64,000 bases of DNA from Paludibacteraceae bacterium (GCA_024405875.1 JAKSOA010000002.1:80250-144249), one strand, 5' to 3'. Positions 47,181 to 56,911 are shown, counted from the first letter of the stretch. The notes: generated from the sequence alone by a model not told the origin. Numbers and translations: made by a program.

Positions 47181-48293
47181 TTAATAAGCGGGTGCCTCAC
47201 GCTTTCTATTTGCTTCCGTCAAATCAAGTTGCAGTTGCTGGTCTGATAGGTTTCTGTGATTGGTATATACTGTGGCTGACACTCCTTTGTCCCGTTTATT
47301 AAGCATCATAAATACCTTTCTGTCTATGTAGTTATCTATCAATACAATTCTTTTTTGAGCAGATTCTATCAGAGTGCACAGAAAATCGTATGCCTTAAAG
47401 TTTTCTCCCTCATAAAAAACCATCTCAATAGGTGGGAGTTTTGTGTCAACAATAAGTTCTACTTTTTGCTCAAGAGATTTTATCCTATTTGTATTGTCTG
47501 ATATGGTTTGTTCCATTTTATCAATGCGTGAATCATAGTAGTGCCTATGCAAAAGTATCCCTTTTAGTACGTTTGTAGCCCATTGACGGAAAGCAATTCC
47601 ATTTTTAGTGTTTACCCTATATCCTACAGAGATAATCATATCTAAATTGTAGATGGAAATCTTTCTTGTTACATACTTTCCTCCTTCTGTTTGAACTTGT
47701 TCCAAAATGGAACAAGTTTGATTTTTATCCAGCTCTCCAACCTCATAAATATTACTGATGTGTTTGGAAATCGCTTGTCTTTTTGTACCAAAAAGCAGTG
47801 ACATTTGCTCCTGCGTAAGCCATACGGTTTCATTCTCCACCCGCACATCAATTTTTAGATTTTCATTAGGCTGATATAGCACTACAGTGCCTTCATTCCA
47901 CGATTCTGGTAGCATCTCCACCTCTGCAACTTCCTCTTCAAACTTAATTGGGATGCTGCGTTTCAGTACCTTTTCAAGCATTGAGACACCCTCCGCCGTA
48001 AAAGCGAAAGGCAGGTATCTTGACCCACCTCTTCCACTCGTTTTTGAGATTACAATTTGTAATAACAAACACTCTTCTTCACTTAATTTGAACCACATTT
48101 CAGTGTCAAAAAGTTGTATGTTCCTTTTGACATATAAGTTCAAATTACCAGTGCTCATTCCCACGTATGCCGCCACTTCACGGTCCAGCACCACACGTTT
48201 CCCACGCACATTACACACTTGAGGCTTGGACACAGAGTCCGCCTCGTTCACCCGCCCATCCACAAGGGCGGCGTTAAAACCAGATTTGTCCAT
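47181..48293 (-). CDS. ORF6N/RhuM-family protein, copy 1, C-terminus frameshifted
   Basis: 370 residues. About residues 25-110 form an ORF6N-like DNA-binding domain (NVRGKRVVLDREVAAYVGMSTGNLNLYVKRN). A linker (LPESWNEGTVVLYQPNEN) leads to a RhuM domain (VWLTQEQMSLLFGTKRQAISKHI...ISVGYRVNTKNGIAFRQWA), then a partial C-terminal module (KRIVLIDNYIDRKVFMMLNKRDKGV). Past residue ~365 the frame shifts: another frame continues RHPLIKMLEIKNDHDRFLR and then stops, matching the intact HDRFLI region of copy 2 at 58 kb. The N-terminal third is close to copy 2 at DNA level, while the RhuM core is different. The function is unproven. RhuM proteins are often linked to mobile or defence loci. Confidence 0.75.
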   Translation of the reverse strand: MDKSGFNAALVDGRVNEADSVSKPQVCNVRGKRVVLDREVAAYVGMSTGNLNLYVKRNIQLFDTEMWFKLSEEECLLLQIVISKTSGRGGSRYLPFAFTAEGVSMLEKVLKRSIPIKFEEEVAEVEMLPESWNEGTVVLYQPNENLKIDVRVENETVWLTQEQMSLLFGTKRQAISKHISNIYEVGELDKNQTCSILEQVQTEGGKYVTRKISIYNLDMIISVGYRVNTKNGIAFRQWATNVLKGILLHRHYYDSRIDKMEQTISDNTNRIKSLEQKVELIVDTKLPPIEMVFYEGENFKAYDFLCTLIESAQKRIVLIDNYIDRKVFMMLNKRDKGVSATVYTNHRNLSDQQLQLDLTEANRKREAPAY

Positions 48294-48378
48294 AATAAAA
48301 ACTAAAATAAGTTAAGTAAGCGGGAGACATAAACTTACTTATAATTTGAAAATAGGTGGTGCTGACTATTTTCATTTA

Positions 48379-48386
48379 CAAAAGTA
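48379..48386 (-). promoter_or_regulatory. Putative -7 element of RhuM copy 1
   Basis: On the minus strand TACTTTTG (TAnnTTTG), about 85 bases before the ATG. No clear -33 box is visible. Confidence 0.4.
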
Positions 48387-48430
48387 CAAATAAAATAGAG
48401 AATTAAAAAATAAATCACCAACGTTTCTTT

Positions 48431-48925
48431 TTGTTGCCGTACCGACTACAAAAGTGTTGTAATTAAAAAATAATTCGTATATTGCACCCGTTATATAGTC
48501 CCGTGGAGGGCGAATTTGAGTTAATACACTAATAATTAGTGTGTTGCATTTTTGGGGTATATACCCCGATGTCTAAAATTTTAGACCTCTGTTGCCGTAT
48601 TCGCAACAAAAATGTAGCGTTTTTTGAAATTTTAACATTTTTTAACATTTCTAGTGCCGAGCGCACAATCTGCAGAGCAGATTGATATTTTTTCAGCGTG
48701 TGCTGATAAAATAAATTTTAAAAAGCACACGCCGAAAAAATAAAAAATCAGGTTTCCCTGATTTTGCCGAGGCACGACGAAATCTCACAAAGTTTTGTAA
48801 AACAAAACTTTGTAACAAACCTATCTCTAAATCCGCTTTGCGGATTTAGGCTTAAAGACCCAGCAACGCTGGTGTCTGATAACAAACCAATCTCTCCTAC
48901 GGCTTGCCGTAGGAGGCTTAAAGAA
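48431..48925 (+). ncRNA. Modular hairpin-array RNA/leader element, copy A
   Basis: This 690-base gap holds no gene. It matches 60591-61035 in order and partly in sequence. It begins with a promoter-like TTG-N18-TATATTGC (48457-48485), then shared blocks TATAGTCCCGTGGAGGG, CACTAATaATTAGTG and GGGGTATATACCCC. A chain of hairpins follows: CAATCTGC/GCAGATTG (48666-48684), a 19-base-armed stem (48686-48704 with 48724-48742), AAAATCAGG/CCTGATTTT (48744-48765), ACAAAGTTTTG/CAAAACTTTGT (~48787-48812), AAATCCG/CGGATTT (~48829-48847), CCAGC/GCTGG (48860-48872) and CTCCTACGG/CCGTAGGAG (~48894-48915). Linkers AACAAACCwATCT and GGCTTAAAG recur between hairpins. It lies upstream of a secreted-protein operon, so it may be a leader or a separate RNA. 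Confidence 0.6.
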
Positions 48926-48982
48926 GAACAACACATTATTATATATAGGAAACAAAAAAAATAAAATTAAATACTAAAAATT

Positions 48983-50791
48983 ATGAAAAAGCAAAAATTA
49001 CTAAAACATTTAAACAGCAAAGGCAGGCTGCTTGCCTTGCTGCTAACATTAACCGCTGGTTTGTTATACTGCAGTTCTGCGTGGGCGAAGGAGTATGGGT
49101 TTTGGTCTGATGGTACAGGAACTATCAAGGTTAACTATAAAGATTATAGTGATAATTGGCACGATAACCAGTGGGCGTGTGGAACTAGTTCTGACGGCTG
49201 TAGTAAGGGAAGTGCTCATACATTTAATGTAGGTACAGTTAAAGAGTTATATATTAAGGAGTGGTGGGCTAAAACATATAAAAGAGATTGTGATATTACA
49301 GATGTTGATTTTCAGTATGAAATAGGTTCATCAGGAACTAAATCCGAAAATCATAACTATTGTACCGACAAAGGAGAAGGCAATCAGCAGTGGGGAAACA
49401 ATGACCTTGCTGTTGATGCAAGAGGATATTCAGGTGGTACACCGGGTGATTATGAATTAAACTATTGGTTCTGGGGAAAAATGGATGGTCAGGATGTATA
49501 TAGCAACACTAATGCATATTACCACACATTAAAATTTACTGTTCCAGGTTTCAACAAAAGCAGTGCAACTGATGTTAATTTAGGAGAGGTAGATATTAAT
49601 GGGTCAGGAAAAACCTCTTCAAAAATAGAGTTTCACCACTATGGAGATACACCTGGTAAGAATGACTGTGAGTTTGATGGCACAGGAAGTGGATATTATA
49701 CTATTGAATCTATTGATTATAGCGGTGTAAAAGTTAAATACCACCCAACTGCAGGTGGACAACACAATGTAACACTTACTATTACAAATAAATATGGTGA
49801 CTCACATAGCACCTTTACAGTTAATTTGAAAGGTAGTGGTGTTACCGCATACACCCCTACCGTCCTCATCGCTGGTAAGGAGACAGTGCTTGATACAGAA
49901 GTGACCCTTAACGGCTACATTAAATATACAGGCTGTAAGAATGTAACAGAGTACGGTTTTGTATATGGCACAGAAGCTACCCCTACTACATCAGACACAA
50001 AGATTGAGGCTGGCACAACAGGTGCTGTAGCAGGCAAGGAATTTAGCAAAGAATTCTCTGTAACTACTAATGGCACTTACTACTACAGGGCATATATGAT
50101 TGCTGGTGGAACCACATACTATTCTACTGAGGTTCGTCAGTTTACAATTGAGAGTACCTGCCCGTATTATCCAGATCCAAAGCCGGTGCTTACACTCAAC
50201 GGCTATGTTAATAATGTTATCTGCCTTGATGAGAGCGTAGTAGCCAAGTGCGTTTCAAAACCAGGCTTCAAATACGAATTATACGGACCTAATGGTAATA
50301 TTATAGGTACTTCAGAACGTGAAGGTAACGGCTCAACCCTTGTATGGCAACGTGATGATGCTTTGAAGGCAGCAGGTCAATACATAGTCAAAACTAAAAA
50401 GGAAGGCACGGATTGTTGGGCTATATCTGCAAAGGCAACTCAGGCAATCAACAGTGCCACAATGACAATAGAGGCGGAGAATGACAATCCGTACGCATAT
50501 CAGCCAGTAATTATAAAAAAGAGTGCGGACCAAGATGAGTTCACCAAGCCTACTTGGGAGATTAAGACAGCAGAATCAGGAGCATATCTGCTCAACTTTG
50601 AGAACAAACTTATATACAGCAATAAAGAGGTTGACAAAGTTCTGTTCAAGGGCGGCTCTCCTAAGGAAGTTCAAGTAACAGCCAATGCATACAAGACAGT
50701 AGTGTTTGAGGGTGGTAATAAGACCTGTCCTGCTGTGGTAACACCTGTTACAATTACAGTTAAAGCAGATGATGAACATTGTGATTATTAA
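48983..50791 (+). CDS. Large secreted protein with Ig/Fn3-like repeat domain (1 of 3)
   Basis: 602 residues. The signal peptide is about residues 1-35 (LLALLLTLTAGLLYCSSAWA). The first ~270 residues are Gly/Ser/Tyr/Asp-rich and end in VTLTITNKYGDSHSTFTVNLKGSGV, an Ig-like beta-sandwich edge. From about 290 a domain begins VLIAGKETVLDTEVTLNGYIKYTGCKNVTEYGFVYGT and continues to NGTYYYRAYMIAGGTTYYS; similar domains occur in the next two proteins. The C-terminus is VKADDEHCDY, with no T9SS sorting domain. Probably exported; function unknown. Hairpin element A lies directly upstream and the next gene follows after 19 bases. Confidence 0.75.
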   Translation: MKKQKLLKHLNSKGRLLALLLTLTAGLLYCSSAWAKEYGFWSDGTGTIKVNYKDYSDNWHDNQWACGTSSDGCSKGSAHTFNVGTVKELYIKEWWAKTYKRDCDITDVDFQYEIGSSGTKSENHNYCTDKGEGNQQWGNNDLAVDARGYSGGTPGDYELNYWFWGKMDGQDVYSNTNAYYHTLKFTVPGFNKSSATDVNLGEVDINGSGKTSSKIEFHHYGDTPGKNDCEFDGTGSGYYTIESIDYSGVKVKYHPTAGGQHNVTLTITNKYGDSHSTFTVNLKGSGVTAYTPTVLIAGKETVLDTEVTLNGYIKYTGCKNVTEYGFVYGTEATPTTSDTKIEAGTTGAVAGKEFSKEFSVTTNGTYYYRAYMIAGGTTYYSTEVRQFTIESTCPYYPDPKPVLTLNGYVNNVICLDESVVAKCVSKPGFKYELYGPNGNIIGTSEREGNGSTLVWQRDDALKAAGQYIVKTKKEGTDCWAISAKATQAINSATMTIEAENDNPYAYQPVIIKKSADQDEFTKPTWEIKTAESGAYLLNFENKLIYSNKEVDKVLFKGGSPKEVQVTANAYKTVVFEGGNKTCPAVVTPVTITVKADDEHCDY

Positions 50792-50810
50792 TGACAGTAA
50801 GTATTAACAA

Positions 50811-52229
50811 ATGAATAAAATTAAATGCTATATGAAAGATTTATTAAAATTTAAGAATACACTTTGCTGCAGTGTTAGACACTGCGGCAGAGTGCTGTCA
50901 TTAATTGTGGCTCTGACTGCACTAAGTTGCAGCGCGTGGGGTACTACGTATTATTTAATGGGAGGTACTTCTGATAATCCAGCACAATGGAGTAAGATAA
51001 CAAGTAATACATCCTTATCGTTTGATTTCACATCTCTTCAAAATGGACATACTTATTTAGGTATCAGCGAAAGTGAATCGGTCTCAAATCTATATCCAAT
51101 TGATGGTAAGACAATTTCTTTTAATATTACAGATCCAGACCAAAATTGGTGGAGTTTTACATCCAAGAATTGGAGCACTTATAAATATCTTGATGCTAAC
51201 ATAAGTGATGGAGTTTCTCTTCGCTTGACTTTCGATGGAACTACATATACTCTTTCAAGGGCTACTCCTACCCCTACCGGCAACGCCCCTGAGGTATTTT
51301 GGGCTGCGTATCCATCTATGGGTATGAATACTGTGAATTTGTACGGTCACTTGCATACAAGAGACTGTAACACAATTACAGGTGCAGGATTCTATTGGAG
51401 CACATCACATATAGATGTTGATGATGCTAAAGATATAATAACTACAGGCACTGATACACATATAATTGCTGCCAAATCACCAAGCTCTATCGGAACTCTT
51501 GTAGCGGGCGGTAATTTTTCTGCTGAAGATGTAAATATAAATATGCAAGAGTCAAGAGTAATATATTTGGTAAACTACGCCAAGACAGCGGAGGGTGGAA
51601 TAGGCATCTCTGATGAGGTGGCTCTGTCATACGACTACTGTGACCCAATGGAGAACGGAGATGTTATTCTTAACCAATCAACTGTAAAACTTCCGCAGGG
51701 TGCTAAGTTCAAATTTGAGGCTATAGCCCATAACGCTGGCAAGAACCCAATCTTTGAGTGGAAAGATGGAGAGACTGTAATAGCAGATGCCACCGCTGAT
51801 ACTCTCGTGTATGAAATGCCTGATGAAAATTCACATACTATAACAGTTACTGTTACAGGTAGATGCGGAGATACAGATAAGGTATCAGCAAGTGCTACTG
51901 TAACCACTTGTGAAGCTCCAACTATTACCATTAATCCAGAGGCACTTACCTCTACCACACCTTGGGTAAGTGTTCCTGTAACATTTACAACAACAAATGT
52001 AACAACGGCGGAGTGGGGCGTAACACCTGAGACCGCTGAACTAAGTGGATTGACAAATAACGCTGGCGCATACTCAGGAACATTCAGGGCTCCTGCTTCT
52101 GAAATGGATAGCACTCCATATACTATAGAGATTAGGGCTAAAAACAGCACATGTGCTGGCTCAGTAGAGGATGTTAAATCCCATACAATAAATGTAACTA
52201 AGGATTTGGACACTTGTGATAATGAGTAA
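50811..52229 (+). CDS. Secreted protein with Ig/Fn3-like repeat domain (2 of 3)
   Basis: 472 residues with a long basic N-region before the hydrophobic signal segment (VLSLIVALTALSCSAWG, about residues 27-44). The start may be the Met at codon 8. After a 110-residue beta-rich domain comes the shared domain (NTVNLYGHLHTRDCNTITGAGFYWST), then two PKD/Ig-like domains (NPIFEWKDGETVIADATADTLVYEMPDE and PWVSVPVTFTTTNVTTAEWGV). It ends TKDLDTCDNE, resembling the acidic single-Cys ending of protein 1. It is co-oriented with its neighbours and probably one operon. Function unknown. Confidence 0.72.
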   Translation: MNKIKCYMKDLLKFKNTLCCSVRHCGRVLSLIVALTALSCSAWGTTYYLMGGTSDNPAQWSKITSNTSLSFDFTSLQNGHTYLGISESESVSNLYPIDGKTISFNITDPDQNWWSFTSKNWSTYKYLDANISDGVSLRLTFDGTTYTLSRATPTPTGNAPEVFWAAYPSMGMNTVNLYGHLHTRDCNTITGAGFYWSTSHIDVDDAKDIITTGTDTHIIAAKSPSSIGTLVAGGNFSAEDVNINMQESRVIYLVNYAKTAEGGIGISDEVALSYDYCDPMENGDVILNQSTVKLPQGAKFKFEAIAHNAGKNPIFEWKDGETVIADATADTLVYEMPDENSHTITVTVTGRCGDTDKVSASATVTTCEAPTITINPEALTSTTPWVSVPVTFTTTNVTTAEWGVTPETAELSGLTNNAGAYSGTFRAPASEMDSTPYTIEIRAKNSTCAGSVEDVKSHTINVTKDLDTCDNE

Positions 52230-52264
52230 GCATATTGACATTAACTGAAAAAAATATATTTACT

Positions 52265-55200
52265 ATGAATACAAAATATAAATTAGTGTTAGGTTCGTTA
52301 CTGCTTTTGGTAACGCAATTGGGTTATGCCTTTGATGTTCCTGCAGGTACATACTACTTTGACAACACAGAGGCAAAGTGGAATCAGGTCTATATGCGTA
52401 TAGGTCAGACGGGAACAAGCAAGGGCGGTTCAGGTGTTGTAGAGGTTAAGCCTATGACACAGATGGCTGGTAATGCCAACATTTGGTCATATACATTGGA
52501 TAATAGTTGGAATGGTGCTGAGGCTGTGCAGTTTGCAGATGATGCTGGTTGCACCAGTGCTGCCAACGGAATTTATGACGGTGACTGGATAACATCAGGT
52601 CATAAATCAGAATATTTAAAGGGAGATGTGATTAAGTCAGACGGTTCATTTCTGTTTATATCAACAACAGGCGTGTATGATGGTTTCCGTAGTTTATATA
52701 AGAGCAATATGCCATCGGGGCTTAACGCTTCATTTGCAATAGTTGGAAGTACTTACTATCATTGCTCAGGTACAGGTCATGATGCATTCAACGGCAAGTG
52801 CATAGGTTCATTCACCGCTGGCACTACCTTTAACTTGAACGGTGAGGTAAGCACTACAGGCACTGTGTCAAAGGTGTCTGCCACAATGAACTATAATAAT
52901 AACAATGCAGGGTTCAAGCAGTTGAATCTTAAGTATGACAATACCACCAGCAGTAAAAAGAAAGGAACTGGTAACGGAGTTGCCATTGCGGTGCCAAAGA
53001 GTGCTGGCAAGTACAACTTAGCGGTCTATTTCCAGTGCGGTGGCGTGTATGACAGCAATAGTGGTAGCAACTATACAGCCTACTATTATGTGCCAGGTAT
53101 GACTGCAAGTTCACAGAACTTTGGTACTATACAGGTTAGTGCTACTAAAACCAATACAGTAAATATTACAGGTATCTACTGTGATGACAACACTAAGTCA
53201 ATAGATGCCGAAATTGTTGGATCTGGTTTCACTTTTGATGACGGAAACACAAAAAAGACAATATCTAGCATAGGTGCAACTACCACAAGCGCAAGTGTTA
53301 AGATTTCATTTAAACCTACAGTTGGTGATAAATACGCTGCAAAACTTAATTTGTCACTTAAGAATAGCAGTAGTGAAGAGAAGGCTACTTTGTCAGTTGA
53401 CCTTACTGGTGCGGGCGTTGCCAATGCTGTTGTGCTTATAGGTGCTGAGGCAGAGGTGCTTGCCGGTCCAAGTGCCACACTTCACGGTTATCTGCAAACC
53501 ACAGGTTGCCCTCAAAATCCTTGGACAAGCAAAGGTTTTATCTATAGTACTACTAAAAATGATATTACCGCAGAAAATCCTACAGGAACAAATTTGGCTG
53601 CATCGGGTTCATCAGAGATATTGGCAGGAGAGAGTTGGAGTGCTACTACAGGAACATTAACCGCCAACACAACATATTACTATAGAGCGTATGTTAAGAA
53701 TGACGCTAGTCCAGCTCAGTACAAATATTCAGATCCAGATAAATACGGTCAGTTCACTACTAAAAGTGCTTGCCTCTATCCTATGGTAGGTGATACAGTG
53801 TATGTTACGGTAGATAACTCTTTGAGTGGTAACGATGATTGTGCTCTCAAGTACAAAACATTTGCGGCTGCCTTGACTAAGATTATAACATCTGATTTCT
53901 TTGCAACTAACAATCTAAAATACAATGTTGTTATGCAGGTTGTGCCTAACAAAGAACAGTATTTAGAAAATGTTAGAATTGAGGGTATTAACAACTCAAA
54001 TGATTACAGCAAGGTTCTTATAATCCGTTCTGCTGGCAGTGAGAGACCTACAATACAACAAAGTAATGGCACTAATGATGCAATGGATATAAGAGTTAGT
54101 AAGAACATTATAATTGATAATATCCGTATAGTAAGTAGTGGTGGGAAAGAGGCGTTGACAATAGGTAACAATAGCAATGCATGGCACGATATGACACCAG
54201 GAGCAGTTGCCAATGCAAACATAGTTATAAAGAACTGCTACATTGAGTCTGACGGTTTCTCAGGTGTTCAGATGTGGGCTTATGATGGTGTTACATTTGA
54301 GAATAACGATATTGAGTGTAAATTGGGATCTGCTGCAAAAGTGGACGAAAACACCAACTATTACGGCTCATCACTAAAAATACAGCAGACCAAGAATCTT
54401 AAGTTCATACGTAACAACTTCCGTGGTTCACACGCCACATCTCTTTGGATTCAGGGCTTGGAGGGTGGTCTGTTTATGAACAACGTATTCTGGAACAGTA
54501 ATGATTCATATTATGAGGGTTTGAAAAACAACACCTGTTTTGTGCGTTTGGTTACACAGTTCACAACCAGTGGAAGCGGAGACACTCATAACACCGCTAA
54601 CAATAACAAGAATATAAGTATGTTCTACAACACATTCTTCCTTGCTGACAACAGTAATACAACAGAAAGAAATGTGGATTTCTTCCGTTTGGGTAGTCAA
54701 TATGAATATGGCGGGAAAAGGCTTAATAACTATTTGGGTCAGAATGAAGTGTCAACCATCCGCTTTATGTACAATAACTGCTACAGTTATGACAAGCACG
54801 GAGTTAAAAGGTCAAACAATAATAGTGGGGATGCCAACAGGTGGTATCTGACTACAACAGAATCAAGTTGGTGTAATTCAATAAATCGCAACAACTTCTG
54901 GAGTTGGCTTGATAATGTGGCAGAGAGTGATGTCTCTGTGTTCAACATTCCTAATGCAGGGTGTAGTACACCAAACTACTTTGTAAATGTATATGAGCAG
55001 GTATGTAGTGCCACAAATGACCCATCAGACCTTATAGTTAAGGGTGGTGATATGAACTTTGGTAGTCATATTACATCAGATATTGACAAGTCTGGTTTGA
55101 ATGCAAGCATTTACTACAATGACCGTCTATATCCAAGTAACGGAGCCGATGCTGTACGTAAGGTAAACGGCAAGTGGACACTTGGTGCATATCAGCAGAC

Positions 55201-56896
55201 AGACGGTAGTGACTTCCCTCCTGTTAAGGTGCTTACTTGGACAGGTAAAGTAAATAGTGACTGGGATAATCGTGGTAACTGGGTTAAGGAGAATGGTAAG
55301 CCTCTCACCTGTGTTGATAATATAGATGAGAATGTACAGGTAATAATTCCTGCTTTGCCAGAGCCAGAGCTAGGGTCGGAAAATAATTATCCTAAGTTCC
55401 CTGACAAGTTTAGCGGTGTACGTACCGATAGGAATCAGGAGACTGTAAACGCTGGTCACGGTATGACAACCCCAACCAAGTTTGCCTCATCAATCGAGCT
55501 TGAGTACGGTGCTGCCATCAAAAATATTGAGGCACTTAATGACGATGGCACACGCCACTACAAGGAGGCTACAAACCACTTCACCGCAGGACGTGAAGAG
55601 TGGATACTTGTAGGAACGGTAATCCAACCGTTTACAAATGAAAGTAAAAATGCTGTTCGTCTTGTACAGTCAGGTGACTACTATTTAGGGCACATGCCAC
55701 ACGTATATATGCATGAGGCTTCATTTAATCCATTAACCGCTGAGGCAAGTTGGCAGACTCCGTTCACCCAACTTGATGAGCAAGTTCCGTATGACAGAGT
55801 GTTTGCTATAAAGGCGGCAGATCAGTATGGCACTTACAAATTGACTGCTCAGTGGTATTTTTATGGTAAACCAGAGGCTGAAACAGAAGGCACGGCACCT
55901 AAAACATTCAACTTCAATGGTTGGTTCCTCAATGATGCGGTTATGCCTGAATATGAACTTACAGACAACAAGATTTTAAGCAACACATATCCTGCCACAT
56001 TGGATGTTGAAGAAGTTGAGAAGGAGAACAATGGTACTGTCAAGGTATATGACTATGACCCTAAGGTGCAGGATTTTGAAACTGGTATGACATATATCAA
56101 GCCACAGAACGGATTCATATTTGTTAAAGATGGAAGTAATGATGGTTGGTTCCGCATAACACCTGAGATGCTTACAAACCAAAGCACCACGTATAAGAGT
56201 GCGGAGGCTGTGAACCCAACTCTTAAACTCAGGGCTTCAAATCCTAACGGTACAGATGGTTCAAGTAGTGTATTAATAGTTTATGATGAGCTTAAATCTG
56301 ACGAGTATGTTGAGGGCAAGGACCTTATAAATACCACAATTGCAGGTATGCCGTCTAAGCCAGAGATTTACGCAATGATGTACAGCAAGGAACTTGACAA
56401 GGTTATAGTTCCAAGTCTTGAGAATGCAATACCTCTTGGTCTTAAACTTGAACAGGCAATGACTGTTGATTTCACCATCCCTACTATGAATGATATTGAG
56501 ACCGCCATTCTTGAAGACCGTGAGGCAGGTAAGAGTTATGACCTGCTTAAGGGTGATAAAGGCTCTATATCACTTGCCAAAGGCACATACGTAGGCAGGT
56601 TCTACCTGAACCTTGGTGCAGATGAGAAGGAGGATATACCTACAGAGGGTGATGATGTTACATCAAGCACAGCCACAATTGACCTTTACGGTGACGGCTC
56701 AGAGATAATCATAAGCTCATCAGAGGACGTAATTCTTAAGAGTGCTGAGATTACCGATATGAGTGGCAACACAACTGTTGTAACACTTAAAAACGCTCAC
56801 TATAACAGAGTTAAGGTTAATGGCGCCCAGGGTGTTTATGTAGTTAAGGCTATAGGAGACACAAAGACTGAGACCGCTAAGGTGATAGTTAAGTAA
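52265..56896 (+). CDS. Very large secreted beta-helix protein with T9SS-like sorting tail (3 of 3)
   Basis: 1543 residues from ATG 52265. The signal peptide is KYKLVLGSLLLLVTQLGYA. Next come beta-rich N-terminal domains, the domain shared with proteins 1 and 2 (AEVLAGPSATLHGYLQTTGCPQNPWTSKGFIYS...NTTYYYRAYVKND), then about 300 residues of right-handed parallel beta-helix (repeats such as IIIDNIRIVSSGG, IVIKNCYIESDGF, VTFENNDIE, LKFIRNNFRG). A Trp/Asn-rich linker (LTWTGKVNSDWDNRGNWV) and further beta domains follow. The last ~70 residues (KSAEITDMSGNT...GAQGVYVVKAIGDTKTETAKVIVK) have the pattern of a type A T9SS C-terminal sorting domain. Probably surface-anchored or released through the PorX-regulated system. 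The ligand is unknown. Confidence 0.78.
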   Translation: MNTKYKLVLGSLLLLVTQLGYAFDVPAGTYYFDNTEAKWNQVYMRIGQTGTSKGGSGVVEVKPMTQMAGNANIWSYTLDNSWNGAEAVQFADDAGCTSAANGIYDGDWITSGHKSEYLKGDVIKSDGSFLFISTTGVYDGFRSLYKSNMPSGLNASFAIVGSTYYHCSGTGHDAFNGKCIGSFTAGTTFNLNGEVSTTGTVSKVSATMNYNNNNAGFKQLNLKYDNTTSSKKKGTGNGVAIAVPKSAGKYNLAVYFQCGGVYDSNSGSNYTAYYYVPGMTASSQNFGTIQVSATKTNTVNITGIYCDDNTKSIDAEIVGSGFTFDDGNTKKTISSIGATTTSASVKISFKPTVGDKYAAKLNLSLKNSSSEEKATLSVDLTGAGVANAVVLIGAEAEVLAGPSATLHGYLQTTGCPQNPWTSKGFIYSTTKNDITAENPTGTNLAASGSSEILAGESWSATTGTLTANTTYYYRAYVKNDASPAQYKYSDPDKYGQFTTKSACLYPMVGDTVYVTVDNSLSGNDDCALKYKTFAAALTKIITSDFFATNNLKYNVVMQVVPNKEQYLENVRIEGINNSNDYSKVLIIRSAGSERPTIQQSNGTNDAMDIRVSKNIIIDNIRIVSSGGKEALTIGNNSNAWHDMTPGAVANANIVIKNCYIESDGFSGVQMWAYDGVTFENNDIECKLGSAAKVDENTNYYGSSLKIQQTKNLKFIRNNFRGSHATSLWIQGLEGGLFMNNVFWNSNDSYYEGLKNNTCFVRLVTQFTTSGSGDTHNTANNNKNISMFYNTFFLADNSNTTERNVDFFRLGSQYEYGGKRLNNYLGQNEVSTIRFMYNNCYSYDKHGVKRSNNNSGDANRWYLTTTESSWCNSINRNNFWSWLDNVAESDVSVFNIPNAGCSTPNYFVNVYEQVCSATNDPSDLIVKGGDMNFGSHITSDIDKSGLNASIYYNDRLYPSNGADAVRKVNGKWTLGAYQQTDGSDFPPVKVLTWTGKVNSDWDNRGNWVKENGKPLTCVDNIDENVQVIIPALPEPELGSENNYPKFPDKFSGVRTDRNQETVNAGHGMTTPTKFASSIELEYGAAIKNIEALNDDGTRHYKEATNHFTAGREEWILVGTVIQPFTNESKNAVRLVQSGDYYLGHMPHVYMHEASFNPLTAEASWQTPFTQLDEQVPYDRVFAIKAADQYGTYKLTAQWYFYGKPEAETEGTAPKTFNFNGWFLNDAVMPEYELTDNKILSNTYPATLDVEEVEKENNGTVKVYDYDPKVQDFETGMTYIKPQNGFIFVKDGSNDGWFRITPEMLTNQSTTYKSAEAVNPTLKLRASNPNGTDGSSSVLIVYDELKSDEYVEGKDLINTTIAGMPSKPEIYAMMYSKELDKVIVPSLENAIPLGLKLEQAMTVDFTIPTMNDIETAILEDREAGKSYDLLKGDKGSISLAKGTYVGRFYLNLGADEKEDIPTEGDDVTSSTATIDLYGDGSEIIISSSEDVILKSAEITDMSGNTTVVTLKNAHYNRVKVNGAQGVYVVKAIGDTKTETAKVIVK

Positions 56897-56911
56897 AGGA
56901 TACTAACCCAC

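Noticed and set aside
48780-48920. Possible CRISPR array, because AACAAACCwATCT recurs between variable segments
   Set aside because: The recurring unit is short, spacing is irregular, the intervening segments are palindromic hairpins and no cas gene is near.
51635-52213. Long minus-strand frame opposite the second secreted protein
   Set aside because: Explained by the low-complexity Thr/Val/Ser coding of the plus strand; no start context or family match.
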